This document shows positions 16,527 through 23,190 of a DNA stretch of 50,632 bases, piece by piece; position 1 is the stretch's first letter, and every line of letters begins with the position of its first letter. The stretch lies in contig NZ_FOIA01000025.1 in NCBI RefSeq assembly GCF_900111605.1, forward strand, positions 1 through 50,632, written 5' to 3'. The DNA comes from Nitrosomonas marina. GTDB lineage: Bacteria; Pseudomonadota; Gammaproteobacteria; Burkholderiales; Nitrosomonadaceae. A program made the position numbers and the translations under genes. Below the pieces are notes generated by a model. It made no database searches and was not told the origin of the DNA. It saw only the letters and a program-made list of their open reading frames with translations.

Positions 16527-16748
16527 TTACTTAGGCATGTGGCGAAACTTGCCGCGATGTGTCGCAACACCAGCTGCGAATGCTTTCTTAAATTTCTCGC
16601 CAGCCGGATATGATTCCCGCCTCATTCTTTTACTACCCCTTCCCGGACCTTTTTTTGTTGGGTGAGGGAACCGCGCGGAGTATCTGCTTTCCACTCTAGG
16701 GTTAAAAGTAGGAATGAATGGCATCATTCCTGCGAATAAGTTGTTCAT
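16527..16748 (-). CDS. Small very basic phage protein, 73 aa
   Basis: MNNLFAGMMPFIPTFNPRVE, then a Lys/Arg-rich stretch (KKGPGRGSKRMRRESY), probably nucleic-acid binding. Not recognised. Confidence 0.5.
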   Translation of the reverse strand: MNNLFAGMMPFIPTFNPRVESRYSARFPHPTKKGPGRGSKRMRRESYPAGEKFKKAFAAGVATHRGKFRHMPK

Positions 16749-16769
16749 TGTTTATCCTTGTTGGGTGAT

Positions 16770-17087
16770 TTATGAGCCGTTCCCAATGCGCATTTTTTCT
16801 ATTGTCGCCGGGTCGTCTTTTCTGTGCGGCGGTGCGTCTGGATCACCAGTACCGTGCTTAATGCAATATTCCTTGAATTCATTCGCAAGAGTTCTTATGT
16901 CAGCAACGAATTCCTGGTCATAGCCAAGCTTTTCGGCGGCATCAGCATAGGCATTTAAAGCCGCTGGTGCTGCCATATCTTTTGCGCCTAAAACGAAACT
17001 CGGCCATTGCGGTATTGTTCCGTCACGTCTTGTTACTAGGTATTTGCCTTCTGGCGCTTTATCGCCGTATCTCCAAAGTCTGCTCAT
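16770..17087 (-). CDS. Hypothetical phage protein, 105 aa; first gene of early operon
   Basis: MSRLWRYGDKAPEGKYLVTR, then DGTIPQWPSFVLGAKD, looks like a small phage protein that begins with a beta domain. Helical C-terminal part (NAYADAAEKLGYDQEF). It is the first gene after the promoter, leader terminator and tRNA-like element at 17107-17420. Confidence 0.62.
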   Translation of the reverse strand: MSRLWRYGDKAPEGKYLVTRRDGTIPQWPSFVLGAKDMAAPAALNAYADAAEKLGYDQEFVADIRTLANEFKEYCIKHGTGDPDAPPHRKDDPATIEKMRIGNGS

Positions 17088-17106
17088 AATTTTGTTCCCT
17101 GTTTAT

Positions 17107-17244
17107 TGGTGGAGGCTGGCAGGATTTGAACCTGCTGGGTTATGCTTGATGTTAGTTGCCACCTCCAACTTGTCTTACAGACAGGCTCCTTCTACATCCA
17201 CCAGTGCCGCTTAACACTGCGTGTCTTTCCACGCCGCAGCCTCC
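17107..17244 (-). ncRNA. tRNA-like element (T-arm, CCA end and 8-bp acceptor-like stem), atypical
   Basis: The 3' part is clearly tRNA-like: T-arm GCAGG-TTCAAAT-CCTGC, then CAGCCTCC-A-CCA ending at 17107. The complementary GGAGGCTG is at 17237-17244, giving a perfect 8-bp end-to-end stem. The body is too long (138 nt) for a normal tRNA. It contains several hairpins: GCGTG-GAAAGA-CACGC, CAGTG-TTAAGCGG-CACTG, AGTTG-GAGGTGG-CAACT, and CCTGT-CTGTAAG-ACAAG, whose loop reads like a Tyr GTA anticodon loop with one stem mismatch. No reading yields a regular cloverleaf. It lies between the leader terminator and the first early gene. It could be a decayed or intron-bearing tRNA, or a tRNA-mimicking regulatory RNA. 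Confidence 0.45.
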
Positions 17245-17253
17245 GTTGATCAT

Positions 17254-17293
17254 AAAAAAACAGGCCGGATAACCAAACTCGATCACCCGGCCT
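17254..17293 (-). terminator. Intrinsic terminator at the end of the early leader
   Basis: On the minus strand, arms AGGCCGG and CCGGCCT (7 bp, 18-nt loop) are followed by GTTTTTTT. It lies about 90 nt downstream of the early promoter and upstream of all early genes, so early expression must read through it. Confidence 0.75.
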
Positions 17294-17390
17294 CCAAACC
17301 GCTTTCGCGGACTCGTCGTCATCAAAGGGAGAGTGATGATCTTTTCGCTTCACACCTGCTTTCAGCGTTTGGCGCGTCACGTTGATTAGC

Positions 17391-17420
17391 AGTATAGAAA
17401 AACTATACATCATAAGTCAA
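17391..17420 (-). promoter_or_regulatory. Early leftward promoter
   Basis: -35 TTGACT (17415-17420) and -10 TATACT (17391-17396) with 18-bp spacing on the minus strand; the transcript would start near 17384. It drives the leader and, after readthrough of the terminator at 17254, the whole minus-strand operon to 6007. Confidence 0.65.
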
Positions 17421-17427
17421 GAAAATA

Positions 17428-17461
17428 TTGACACATTAATCAATATTTTTTGTATTGTGTC
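17428..17461 (+). promoter_or_regulatory. Divergent rightward promoter with overlapping operator-like palindrome
   Basis: -35 TTGACA (17428-17433), 17-bp spacer, -10 TGTATT (17451-17456). The two divergent -35 boxes are only 7 bp apart. An imperfect inverted repeat (GACACA at 17430-17435 and TGTGTC at 17456-17461, with inner AATA/TATT) spans this promoter and would let one repressor control both directions. Confidence 0.55.
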
Positions 17462-17522
17462 TATGGATCGTCGTATAACCTTCTGACGAATAACAAAAAC
17501 CTTAATACTTTTGGGGGAATCA

Positions 17523-18230
17523 ATGGTTTTATCAAGATTCAGCAAAAAATCGAAAATCAAGAAGATTGGTAAGGAATTTCAGCAACAAGTGGGGCGCATA
17601 GCCATGCAACTATCAAAAGGTAGGCGTAATGAGGAGGAAGCAAGGCGATGGTGCGTTGATCTTCTCAAATCATCAGCTATGGGCTACAAGGAAGAGGACA
17701 TTGAAACCGAGGCGCGTGTTTTGGGTAAAAGAGTCGATATAGCCCTGAAAGACGACGGAAGGATTTTTATGGTAATCGAGTGTAAAGCCGCTACGGTGAA
17801 TATTAATGGTAACGCGATCAACCAGGCGGCATCTTATGCGGTTGGGCTTGGAGCAGAGTGGGCCGCTGTTACTAACGGCCATAATTGGTGTCTATACCAC
17901 GTTTCATCTACAAAAGGTGTGGAACCGGATATAACTGAAATATTTGATATTTCTATACTAGATGAAGACGGTGTTTCTGAGGATGATTCATATTTTCTGT
18001 ATCTATTAACGAAATCTGCTATAGAAACAGGTGAAACTAAGCGGATATATCATGAGGCTAATTGCGCCAGCACGACTAGGGTTAAGTCTGCCGTATTATC
18101 AGATGAGTCAATCGCATTAATTTGCAAAAAGTTGGAAGACGATTACAGGAAAAGAATGGGTGTATCGGTGATAGTTGACAAAGAAGAAATATACGGATAT
18201 TTGAGCGAAATCATGGATTTGGTTGAATGA
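17523..18230 (+). CDS. Stand-alone HsdR_N-type nuclease-like phage protein
   Basis: 235 residues. EEEARRWCVDLLKSSAMGYK, then TEARVLGKRVDIAL and IFMVIECKAA, is the N-terminal nuclease domain of type I restriction HsdR subunits (PD-(D/E)XK fold; Asp72, Glu86, Lys88), followed by NQAASYAVGLGAEWAAVTNG and HNWCLYHV. Helicase motor domains are absent, so it cannot restrict alone. It may act with host or phage partners or be repurposed. ATG 17523 has SD GGGGGA; an upstream TTG does not. Expressed divergently from the early operon. Confidence 0.8.
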   Translation: MVLSRFSKKSKIKKIGKEFQQQVGRIAMQLSKGRRNEEEARRWCVDLLKSSAMGYKEEDIETEARVLGKRVDIALKDDGRIFMVIECKAATVNINGNAINQAASYAVGLGAEWAAVTNGHNWCLYHVSSTKGVEPDITEIFDISILDEDGVSEDDSYFLYLLTKSAIETGETKRIYHEANCASTTRVKSAVLSDESIALICKKLEDDYRKRMGVSVIVDKEEIYGYLSEIMDLVE

Positions 18231-18247
18231 ATTTGGATGATTTATTA

Positions 18248-19165
18248 TCAATTCATAAAATCAAGATAAACTGCATCAAAAACAGCTGCGGTCTCATTCG
18301 TGCCAACGATTGATGAATACTGTGAGTTGCCTACATATCGTCCGACCAGCCCAAATCTTCCGTTGATCCGGGCGTTATTAAAGTAATGATCCCTCAGCTT
18401 TCCAGGTACTTTCACTTCAACGTATCCAAGTTTCATTACTGGAATTAATGATTTGCTCCAAGATTTCACTTCCCCAATGAATCTCGGGGTTCCATCCTGA
18501 GCATCATAAATTGTTCCGGTCAGCGCATAGAGTTGGTAATCAGGTCTAATTTTTGGCGAGTTTGCGATGCTGTAACCGTCTCCGGCATCATAAGCGATTT
18601 TGGCTTGATCAATGTTTTCCGGTGATAGCTTGCCAGTACGCAGATCATCATGCAGCGCTGCTATGCGTTGTTTCTCAGCTTTTTCAGAGGCAATAATTTC
18701 TTCCTGTCTTCTTAGTTCCTCAGCTTCTCTCCTTAACTTTTCATTTTCTATTTCTTTGCGGCGTTCTTCTTGCTGAGATTTAATTTCGTGATTCTTTTTT
18801 GCGCTAGAAAAGTTTGTTGCAAATCTGGTTTCACAGTCTGTGTAACACTGAATGTACTCTTGGTTTTCGGTGCGCATTTCTTCGCATAACAATTCAATTG
18901 TCGGGGTTTTCTCGAAATCAATTCTTTTATTGATGACTTTTGTCAGTATTGATGGTGCGTTTGGACATTTTTGTATTTCTTCGCGCGACAATTTTGAAGA
19001 TTTGCTTTCATTGTTGGAGAAGAATATTGAGTGCGCATCATTTCTATCCGAAGATCCCCCGTTATTTGCAATTTCGTTTGCTATTGCCGCCAAATGATCG
19101 TGTGTGCTTGCGCATCCACTTAGAAAAATGACGGCTATAGCTGCCAATAATTGATGCTTTTTCAT
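18248..19165 (-). CDS. Lipoprotein with coiled-coil middle and C-terminal beta domain
   Basis: 305 residues from ATG 19165. MKKHQLLAAIAVIFLSGCAS is a clean lipoprotein signal with lipobox LSGC, so the protein should be lipid-anchored in the envelope. Residues 120-190 are a Glu/Lys/Arg coiled coil (EERRKEIENEKLRREAEELR). The C-terminal 110 residues (YALTGTIYDAQDGTPRFIGE to AVFDAVYLDFMN) are beta-rich. Upstream the frame stays open for another 84 codons encoding a RelE-like module, so a fused product is possible. The internal ATG has only a weak SD (GGAA). A possible lysogenic-conversion gene. Its end faces the HsdR_N gene 17 bp away. Confidence 0.62.
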   Translation of the reverse strand: MKKHQLLAAIAVIFLSGCASTHDHLAAIANEIANNGGSSDRNDAHSIFFSNNESKSSKLSREEIQKCPNAPSILTKVINKRIDFEKTPTIELLCEEMRTENQEYIQCYTDCETRFATNFSSAKKNHEIKSQQEERRKEIENEKLRREAEELRRQEEIIASEKAEKQRIAALHDDLRTGKLSPENIDQAKIAYDAGDGYSIANSPKIRPDYQLYALTGTIYDAQDGTPRFIGEVKSWSKSLIPVMKLGYVEVKVPGKLRDHYFNNARINGRFGLVGRYVGNSQYSSIVGTNETAAVFDAVYLDFMN

Positions 19166-19417
19166 AGAGATATAAATTCCGTTGATCTCTAGTGAAATTT
19201 TATGGCTATGATTTCTGGTAACATGTATGGCATAGAGAGATGGATTTTTATACCCTTTATATTTTTTTAGTCGCAGATGCGCGGGTATTGGAGTGCTGAA
19301 AAGTTCTTTTATTGCTTCGTTTACTATATTTTTCAAATCAATTGGCAGGCTTTTGTAATCCCTTTTGAAACTTAGTTTGTATTCAATAGACTTTATTGTT
19401 ACGTCTTTTGCAGACAT
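19166..19417 (-). pseudogene. Truncated RelE/ParE-like toxin module fused in frame to the lipoprotein
   Basis: ATG 19417 starts MSAKDVTIKSIEYKLSFKRD followed by LPIDLKNIVNEAIKEL and RLKKYKGYKNPSLYAIHVTR then HSHKISLEI: a RelE-superfamily mRNA interferase fold with the basic Arg/Lys/His pattern. The last strand (usual LRRVGTH type) is missing. Without a stop the frame runs through GIYIS into the lipoprotein's Met. It starts 2 bp after the upstream gene, in toxin position. Either a deletion fused two genes or an unusual toxin-lipoprotein chimera is made. Confidence 0.6.
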
Positions 19418-19419
19418 TT

Positions 19420-19911
19420 TTATGATGCAAGATCTTTCAGTAGCTCTTTAACATCTGTGTATGCTTTGCTGGTTTGCGATAAATCGGCGTCATGTTCCAT
19501 TACATGCCAGCGCAGATCATTTAGATTACTATGCAAATCAGCCGCCGCGCCAATTGCTTCAGTATAGACTTGCTCAATACCGTCATCTTCTGAAAGTCGA
19601 ACATCATTCCTGCTGGAATCCCTTTTTAAAACTAACACGTTATAAATGTCATTGATAAATGACTGAGCTTTTTCAAGATTGGCTATAATAATATTTTCAG
19701 GATCAATTTCTGATTTTGTGGTTAATTTTTTGATTCTATCTATAAATATTTCTGCATATCTGGCGTCAGCGTTGAGTTGCGCTGTTAATCTATTAATGAT
19801 AGTTATAGTATCCTCAATATCCCTTAAAATATGAAGCGAACGCACGCTCTCGTTCTCTATCTCATGAACAAATTTTTCGATATTTGAAAATGTGCAGTTA
19901 TTTTGCCCCAT
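19420..19911 (-). CDS. Hypothetical helical protein upstream of the RelE-like module, 163 aa
   Basis: MGQNNCTFSNIEKFVHEIEN; helical with heptad-like spacing, ending SKAYTDVKELLKDLAS. Position and spacing (2 bp) make it a candidate antitoxin, but the length and sequence match no antitoxin family I know. A 10-bp inverted repeat 50 bp upstream of its start could be an autoregulatory operator. Confidence 0.55.
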   Translation of the reverse strand: MGQNNCTFSNIEKFVHEIENESVRSLHILRDIEDTITIINRLTAQLNADARYAEIFIDRIKKLTTKSEIDPENIIIANLEKAQSFINDIYNVLVLKRDSSRNDVRLSEDDGIEQVYTEAIGAAADLHSNLNDLRWHVMEHDADLSQTSKAYTDVKELLKDLAS

Positions 19912-19960
19912 GTCTGCCGCCTGAGCTATGTATTGGTTATTATTATCGGTACACTGATTT

Positions 19961-19987
19961 AGAAACTTAGGTTAACACTAAGTTTCT
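19961..19987. repeat. Perfect inverted repeat upstream of the 163-aa gene
   Basis: AGAAACTTAG (19961-19970) and CTAAGTTTCT (19978-19987), 7-bp spacer. No T run on either strand, so a protein-binding operator is more likely than a terminator. Confidence 0.5.
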
Positions 19988-20350
19988 TGTCTTTAATTCT
20001 ACAATTTATTTTGTATTATCTGAAATCATAGTGTTTCTTGATGCTACTGAACACTATATATTGTGTGTGGTTTTGGCTGATTTGTTGGGTAGTAAGAAAT
20101 AAAGCGTTCGTCGAATCAGGGATGTTTTTATGGAAAACGTGGATTTTTCTGGACACCTTGCGAGGCATAATCGAATTGTGTCGTTTGCTGGTAAACGACA
20201 AATCAATTATTAATTTGAGAGTTTATGATTAATAATGATTAGAATTTATCAATAAAGAATATTTTTGTTGATAAACACTAAATGGCATTTAAAGCAATGG
20301 ATATAATTGAAAAATTGCAAACCTTAATTAATCGAGACAACCTGATCCAC
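19988..20350. other. AT-rich stretch, mostly without supported genes
   Basis: Only one small frame is noted (20130-20213). Other open frames here on both strands lack ribosome binding sites and have no coding character that I can support. Confidence 0.4.
20130..20213 (+). CDS. Possible 27-aa peptide
   Basis: MENVDFSGHLARHNRIVSFA then GKRQINY. SD AGGGA lies 7 bp upstream. Short and unrecognised; the coding status is uncertain. Confidence 0.25.
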   Translation: MENVDFSGHLARHNRIVSFAGKRQINY

Positions 20351-20686
20351 TTATTTATTATTTTGTTTGTCGTTGATTTCTTTGTCTATCAGTTTTACGG
20401 TGTCGGGGTTATTAATGGGAAATTCCTTATTATTAACTTTAATGTTGATATAAGAAGTTCTGTGCCTTGAGTGCGCCTTTTCGACTAACCATGCAATTAC
20501 AAGGATAAGTGTAATTTTTGTGACATCAATAGTAACATTGATGTTGATTGATACATCTATTGAGGCATTGACATCGTCAAAACATACTTCGTTTTTCCCG
20601 CCATCAATTATTGTAACCCCGTCTGGCGTATCTTCAAGAAGCTCAGACAAAAATGTCGTTTCTTTTGTGTGGATAATAAATTTCAT
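20351..20686 (-). CDS. Accessory membrane protein, 111 aa (first of a two-gene pair by distance from repressor)
   Basis: The N-terminal 40 residues are polar (MKFIIHTKETTFLSELLEDT). A region of alternating Ile/Val/Asp/Asn (ASIDVSININVTIDVT) follows, then one transmembrane segment (KITLILVIAWLVEKA) and a second small beta-rich domain with NNKEFPINNPDTVKL. Not recognised. It lies 29 bp downstream of the 89-aa gene and was probably acquired with it. Confidence 0.55.
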   Translation of the reverse strand: MKFIIHTKETTFLSELLEDTPDGVTIIDGGKNEVCFDDVNASIDVSININVTIDVTKITLILVIAWLVEKAHSRHRTSYINIKVNNKEFPINNPDTVKLIDKEINDKQNNK

Positions 20687-20715
20687 GCTTTTATTCTCAG
20701 TGGATAAAGCGCAAA

Positions 20716-20985
20716 TCAGGGAAAGCTAACCCAATCATCTTTTTTATCAAAATAAAGAGTTTCATATGGAAAACCAGCCCTTTTCGCTAAATAAACCGCC
20801 TCCGCTATCGATGGCAACTCGCCTTGTAAAGGAATCATCCAGCAGCTTTTGCCAAGCTTTTTGGTGTCTTTATTTCGCTTGCAGAGTTTTGCTAGACAAT
20901 TTTCTATGGAATTCCAGGTTTGGCTTGAATCGTAAGAAAAATCGCCGGGGTTAGGAGTTTCAATGTAAAGGATTAGGTATTGCAT
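20716..20985 (-). CDS. Accessory soluble protein, 89 aa, duplicated at right end of window
   Basis: MQYLILYIETPNPGDFSYDS at the N terminus and AKRAGFPYETLYFDKKDDW at the C terminus, with SIENCLAKLCKR between. No family recognised. A second copy, truncated by an IS, is at 50467-50540 and shares almost every residue of the C-terminal 23. Two copies inside one prophage point to a mobile accessory gene. A 20-codon frame with a CPHC motif (21000-21062, minus) precedes it. Confidence 0.6.
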   Translation of the reverse strand: MQYLILYIETPNPGDFSYDSSQTWNSIENCLAKLCKRNKDTKKLGKSCWMIPLQGELPSIAEAVYLAKRAGFPYETLYFDKKDDWVSFP

Positions 20986-21158
20986 TGCCTTAAAAATTGC
21001 TAATTCTTGGTTTTTTGAGTTGCTGTTCTACAATGTGGGCATTTAGATATTTTCGTGATCATTATTAGTAGATAGATTGTTAGTTGTTAACATCCTGATT
21101 TTTATATTTTCTGCAATAACAGAGGTCATCTACGCACCAGCCAGCAATATAAAGCACG

Positions 21159-21551
21159 TTATTTCGTTTCTTCCTTTTTTCCGTCTGGTTTGTCGTCTGT
21201 ATTGCTAAATACGTTAATGATTTTTTTTGCGTCACCTCTACGTGAATCAGGAACTTGCATGACCGCTTTTACTAACTCTGCTTGTTCCATGCTTAATGTT
21301 TCCGGGTCAATTCCAAGCGAATCTAGCGTATCTCTTATTTTGTTATTTGATTTTTGCTCGTGAGGCAATGGCAAGCCGGACATGGATGATAAATCGCATA
21401 ACTGAGAATATGATGGTTGATGATGACCTCTTTCCCAGGCCGACACATTCCCTTTTGTGCAGCCCAGTTTCTCTGCCAATTGTTCCTGTGTTAGCGCCAA
21501 CTTTTCTCTGACGCTTTTCACAAACCCGGATATATCAAGATCAGTAACCAT
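21159..21551 (-). CDS. XRE-family phage repressor
   Basis: 130 residues from MVTDLDISGFVKSVREKL; helix-turn-helix LTQEQLAEKLGCTKGNVSAW then ERGHHQP. The C-terminal part is short (PETLSMEQAELVKAVMQV) and lacks a LexA-type peptidase domain, so induction is not by RecA-stimulated autocleavage. ATG 21551 sits at the edge of the operator region; the frame is open further upstream, but that part crosses the divergent promoter. Expected role: maintain lysogeny by blocking the rightward promoter at 21597. Confidence 0.82.
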   Translation of the reverse strand: MVTDLDISGFVKSVREKLALTQEQLAEKLGCTKGNVSAWERGHHQPSYSQLCDLSSMSGLPLPHEQKSNNKIRDTLDSLGIDPETLSMEQAELVKAVMQVPDSRRGDAKKIINVFSNTDDKPDGKKEETK

Positions 21552-21585
21552 TTGCCAAAGGTAAAGCAAATCTATACCCCCGTTA

Positions 21586-21625
21586 TCTATATTTTGTTGA
21601 CTTGCAAATATAGAAAATCTATACT
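21586..21625 (+). promoter_or_regulatory. Rightward lytic-type promoter with operator
   Basis: -35 TTGACT (21597-21602), 17-bp spacer, -10 TATACT (21620-21625). A perfect 9-bp inverted repeat TCTATATTT (21586-21594) / AAATATAGA (21606-21614) covers the -35. The half-site AAATCTATAC recurs at 21577-21586 and 21616-21625. This is a classic divergent immunity control region. Confidence 0.75.
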
Positions 21626-21660
21626 TGGTTTTAAATTGATTAAAACCATACGTTTTATCC

Positions 21661-21951
21661 ATGACTGATAAGAATACAAAAGATGTGTATGCCCAAATTG
21701 TTGACAGGATAGTCGAGGCCCTTGGTGTTACCAAGGTTGAGTTTGGGCAAAGACTGGATGTTTCAAAGTCTGTCGTTAATTCATGGCGGATAACAGGGAT
21801 ACCCGGCAAATATTGCAAGGTTATTGAGATCATGCTGGAGAAAACTAGTGATCCCATGACCAAAAAGGATCTCAGGCCATTTGATTGGTGGGAAGTTTTT
21901 CCAGAGTTGAAGATTGAGCATAAAAATTTATCCCATGAAGATGCAGCTTAA
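21661..21951 (+). CDS. Cro/YdaS-like DNA-binding protein
   Basis: 96 residues. IVEALGVTKVEFGQRLDVSK then SVVNSWRITGIPGKYCKVIE is the YdaS/Cro helix-turn-helix pattern (lxxxLGvs...W...GIPaxyc..IE). It is the first gene right of the immunity promoter, the usual Cro position, and should repress the repressor gene and set the lytic path. Confidence 0.75.
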   Translation: MTDKNTKDVYAQIVDRIVEALGVTKVEFGQRLDVSKSVVNSWRITGIPGKYCKVIEIMLEKTSDPMTKKDLRPFDWWEVFPELKIEHKNLSHEDAA

Positions 21952-22063
21952 ATTCTCTTGTCCGTCCGCGCCGAATGGGGATTCCTTTTCCTCTGTACTT
22001 TATCCATTCGGATGCGGGCATTTTTTTCATGCTTTCAGTTTAATTAGGTAAGGACAACAAGTC

Positions 22064-22687
22064 ATGCAGCACATGCCGCAAAAAACCTGGGTAGCAATAA
22101 TTTCAGACCACGTTGACAAGTGGAGACGTTCTGCAGGCATGAGCCGCGAAGCTGTGGCGGAAATGATTATTTCTGAGTATCAGTTTGCCAACAAAGCCAG
22201 ATTGCCCGGCATAAAGGATTTCTCGAACGATAAAACGGGTGACATAGACACAAACTTTGAAGCTAGGCGCGTCAATGCGGATCGCATTTTCCGCTGGCTT
22301 GATGACCGGACAAAAGACTCAACCCTTTTACCTGCAAATTTCATCCCTTCAGTTTTATCCGCAATGCCTGACGAATACCGGACTCATTGCGTGAACGAAT
22401 TGTTTATGCAGATCGGTTTTTGTGCGCAGGCGTTGAGCAGCGAACACTCGGATGAAGAGGAAACAGTCTTGAGTCATCTGCAATTGATCATGAAAGAGGG
22501 CGGGGAGGCTGAACTGGCTATGTCTCGGCTTGTTGATGGCGAAACGTTTGATGAGTTGACTCAAGCTGAAAAGGAAATCGCTGATCTGATTGAATCTCTG
22601 CCAAGGATACAGAGATACGTCAGATCTCGTATAGCAAGAAAAGTTAATGGTGGAGGCAAACATCATGGACAAAAGAAAACAGCATGA
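22064..22687 (+). CDS. YdaT-like phage regulatory protein
   Basis: 207 residues. DHVDKWRRSAGMSREAVAEM and RIFRWLDDRTKDSTLLPANF followed by PSVLSAMPDEYR resemble the YdaT/CII-position proteins that follow YdaS-like genes in lambdoid prophages. It likely regulates early-to-late choice or cell division; the exact role is unknown. SD AAGGAC upstream. Confidence 0.65.
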   Translation: MQHMPQKTWVAIISDHVDKWRRSAGMSREAVAEMIISEYQFANKARLPGIKDFSNDKTGDIDTNFEARRVNADRIFRWLDDRTKDSTLLPANFIPSVLSAMPDEYRTHCVNELFMQIGFCAQALSSEHSDEEETVLSHLQLIMKEGGEAELAMSRLVDGETFDELTQAEKEIADLIESLPRIQRYVRSRIARKVNGGGKHHGQKKTA

Positions 22688-22769
22688 AAGATTTGAGTGT
22701 ATTCCAGCATTTTTTTGGATTGGTTACATGTTTGTATTGATTGGTTTAATTGAGTTGTTTTCACAGTAG
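22665..22769 (+). CDS. Small membrane peptide, 34 aa
   Basis: MDKRKQHERFECIPAFFWIG followed by a hydrophobic YMFVLIGLIELFSQ. A strong SD (GGAGG) is placed inside the end of the upstream gene. One transmembrane segment. Not recognised. Confidence 0.5.
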   Translation: MDKRKQHERFECIPAFFWIGYMFVLIGLIELFSQ

Positions 22770-23091
22770 CTATCCTTTGTTGATCTACCACCCTTGACGG
22801 ATGCGCGAAAGCGTAAAGCAGTCTTTAAGGCTGTGAGGGAATCTGTCTAGTTTTGTTTGTTTCGTTGTGTGCTGCCGGCCAATTTTACGCATAGGTTGGT
22901 CGGCGGTTTAAGTGATTAATTATAGATAGATAGCTAAACGGATAAGAGAGATTTAATAAGCATGGGCGTTAACATTTTCACAAGCACATCGCTATATTCT
23001 AGCAACAGACATAATGCACGGGTTAGCGTCCATGGCTTATTGAATTTCTTGAACAATTGGTATGCGGTAATTGATATACGCATGCATTTGT

Positions 23092-23122
23092 ACCGCGTGT
23101 CGCCAAATCGCGCGGTTTTTTT
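23092..23122 (+). terminator. Intrinsic terminator 1 before the replication operon
   Basis: ACCGCG (23092-23097) / CGCGGT (23111-23116), followed by a T run to 23122. Confidence 0.7.
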
Positions 23123-23144
23123 AATCTCTTGCTCAAAGGAGACA

Positions 23145-23175
23145 CCCGCCGTTCAGCGATGGATGGCGGGTTTTT
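23145..23175 (+). terminator. Intrinsic terminator 2 directly before the replication gene
   Basis: CCCGCC (23145-23150) / GGCGGG (23165-23170), then TTTTT. Only 15 bp before the ATG at 23191. Tandem terminators ahead of the operon imply antitermination, or a promoter hidden between them. Confidence 0.7.
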
Positions 23176-23190
23176 ATTAGGTAATTAATT

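Larger units (their letters stand above)
22770..23190. other. Regulatory gap between immunity and replication genes
   Basis: Contains a stem-loop GCCGGCCAA (22874-22882) / TTGGTCGGC (22896-22904) with one G-U pair, then two intrinsic terminators. An open frame at 22962-23180 runs through both terminators and is not supported as a gene. Confidence 0.5.

Noticed and set aside
17192..17413. 73-codon minus-strand ORF over the early leader
   Set aside because: Its ATG lies upstream of the predicted transcription start, and it crosses the terminator and the tRNA-like element. No SD and no coding character.
18210..18255. ATGAATT/AATTCAT hairpin between convergent genes as a terminator
   Set aside because: Short AT-only stem with a 16-base loop and no T run.
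20282..20470. Hydrophobic 62-codon plus-strand ORF
   Set aside because: Antisense to the better supported 111-aa membrane protein gene; hydrophobicity is a by-product of AT-rich sequence.
22962..23180. 72-codon ORF before the replication gene
   Set aside because: It reads through two intrinsic terminators and a low-coding region; no family similarity.
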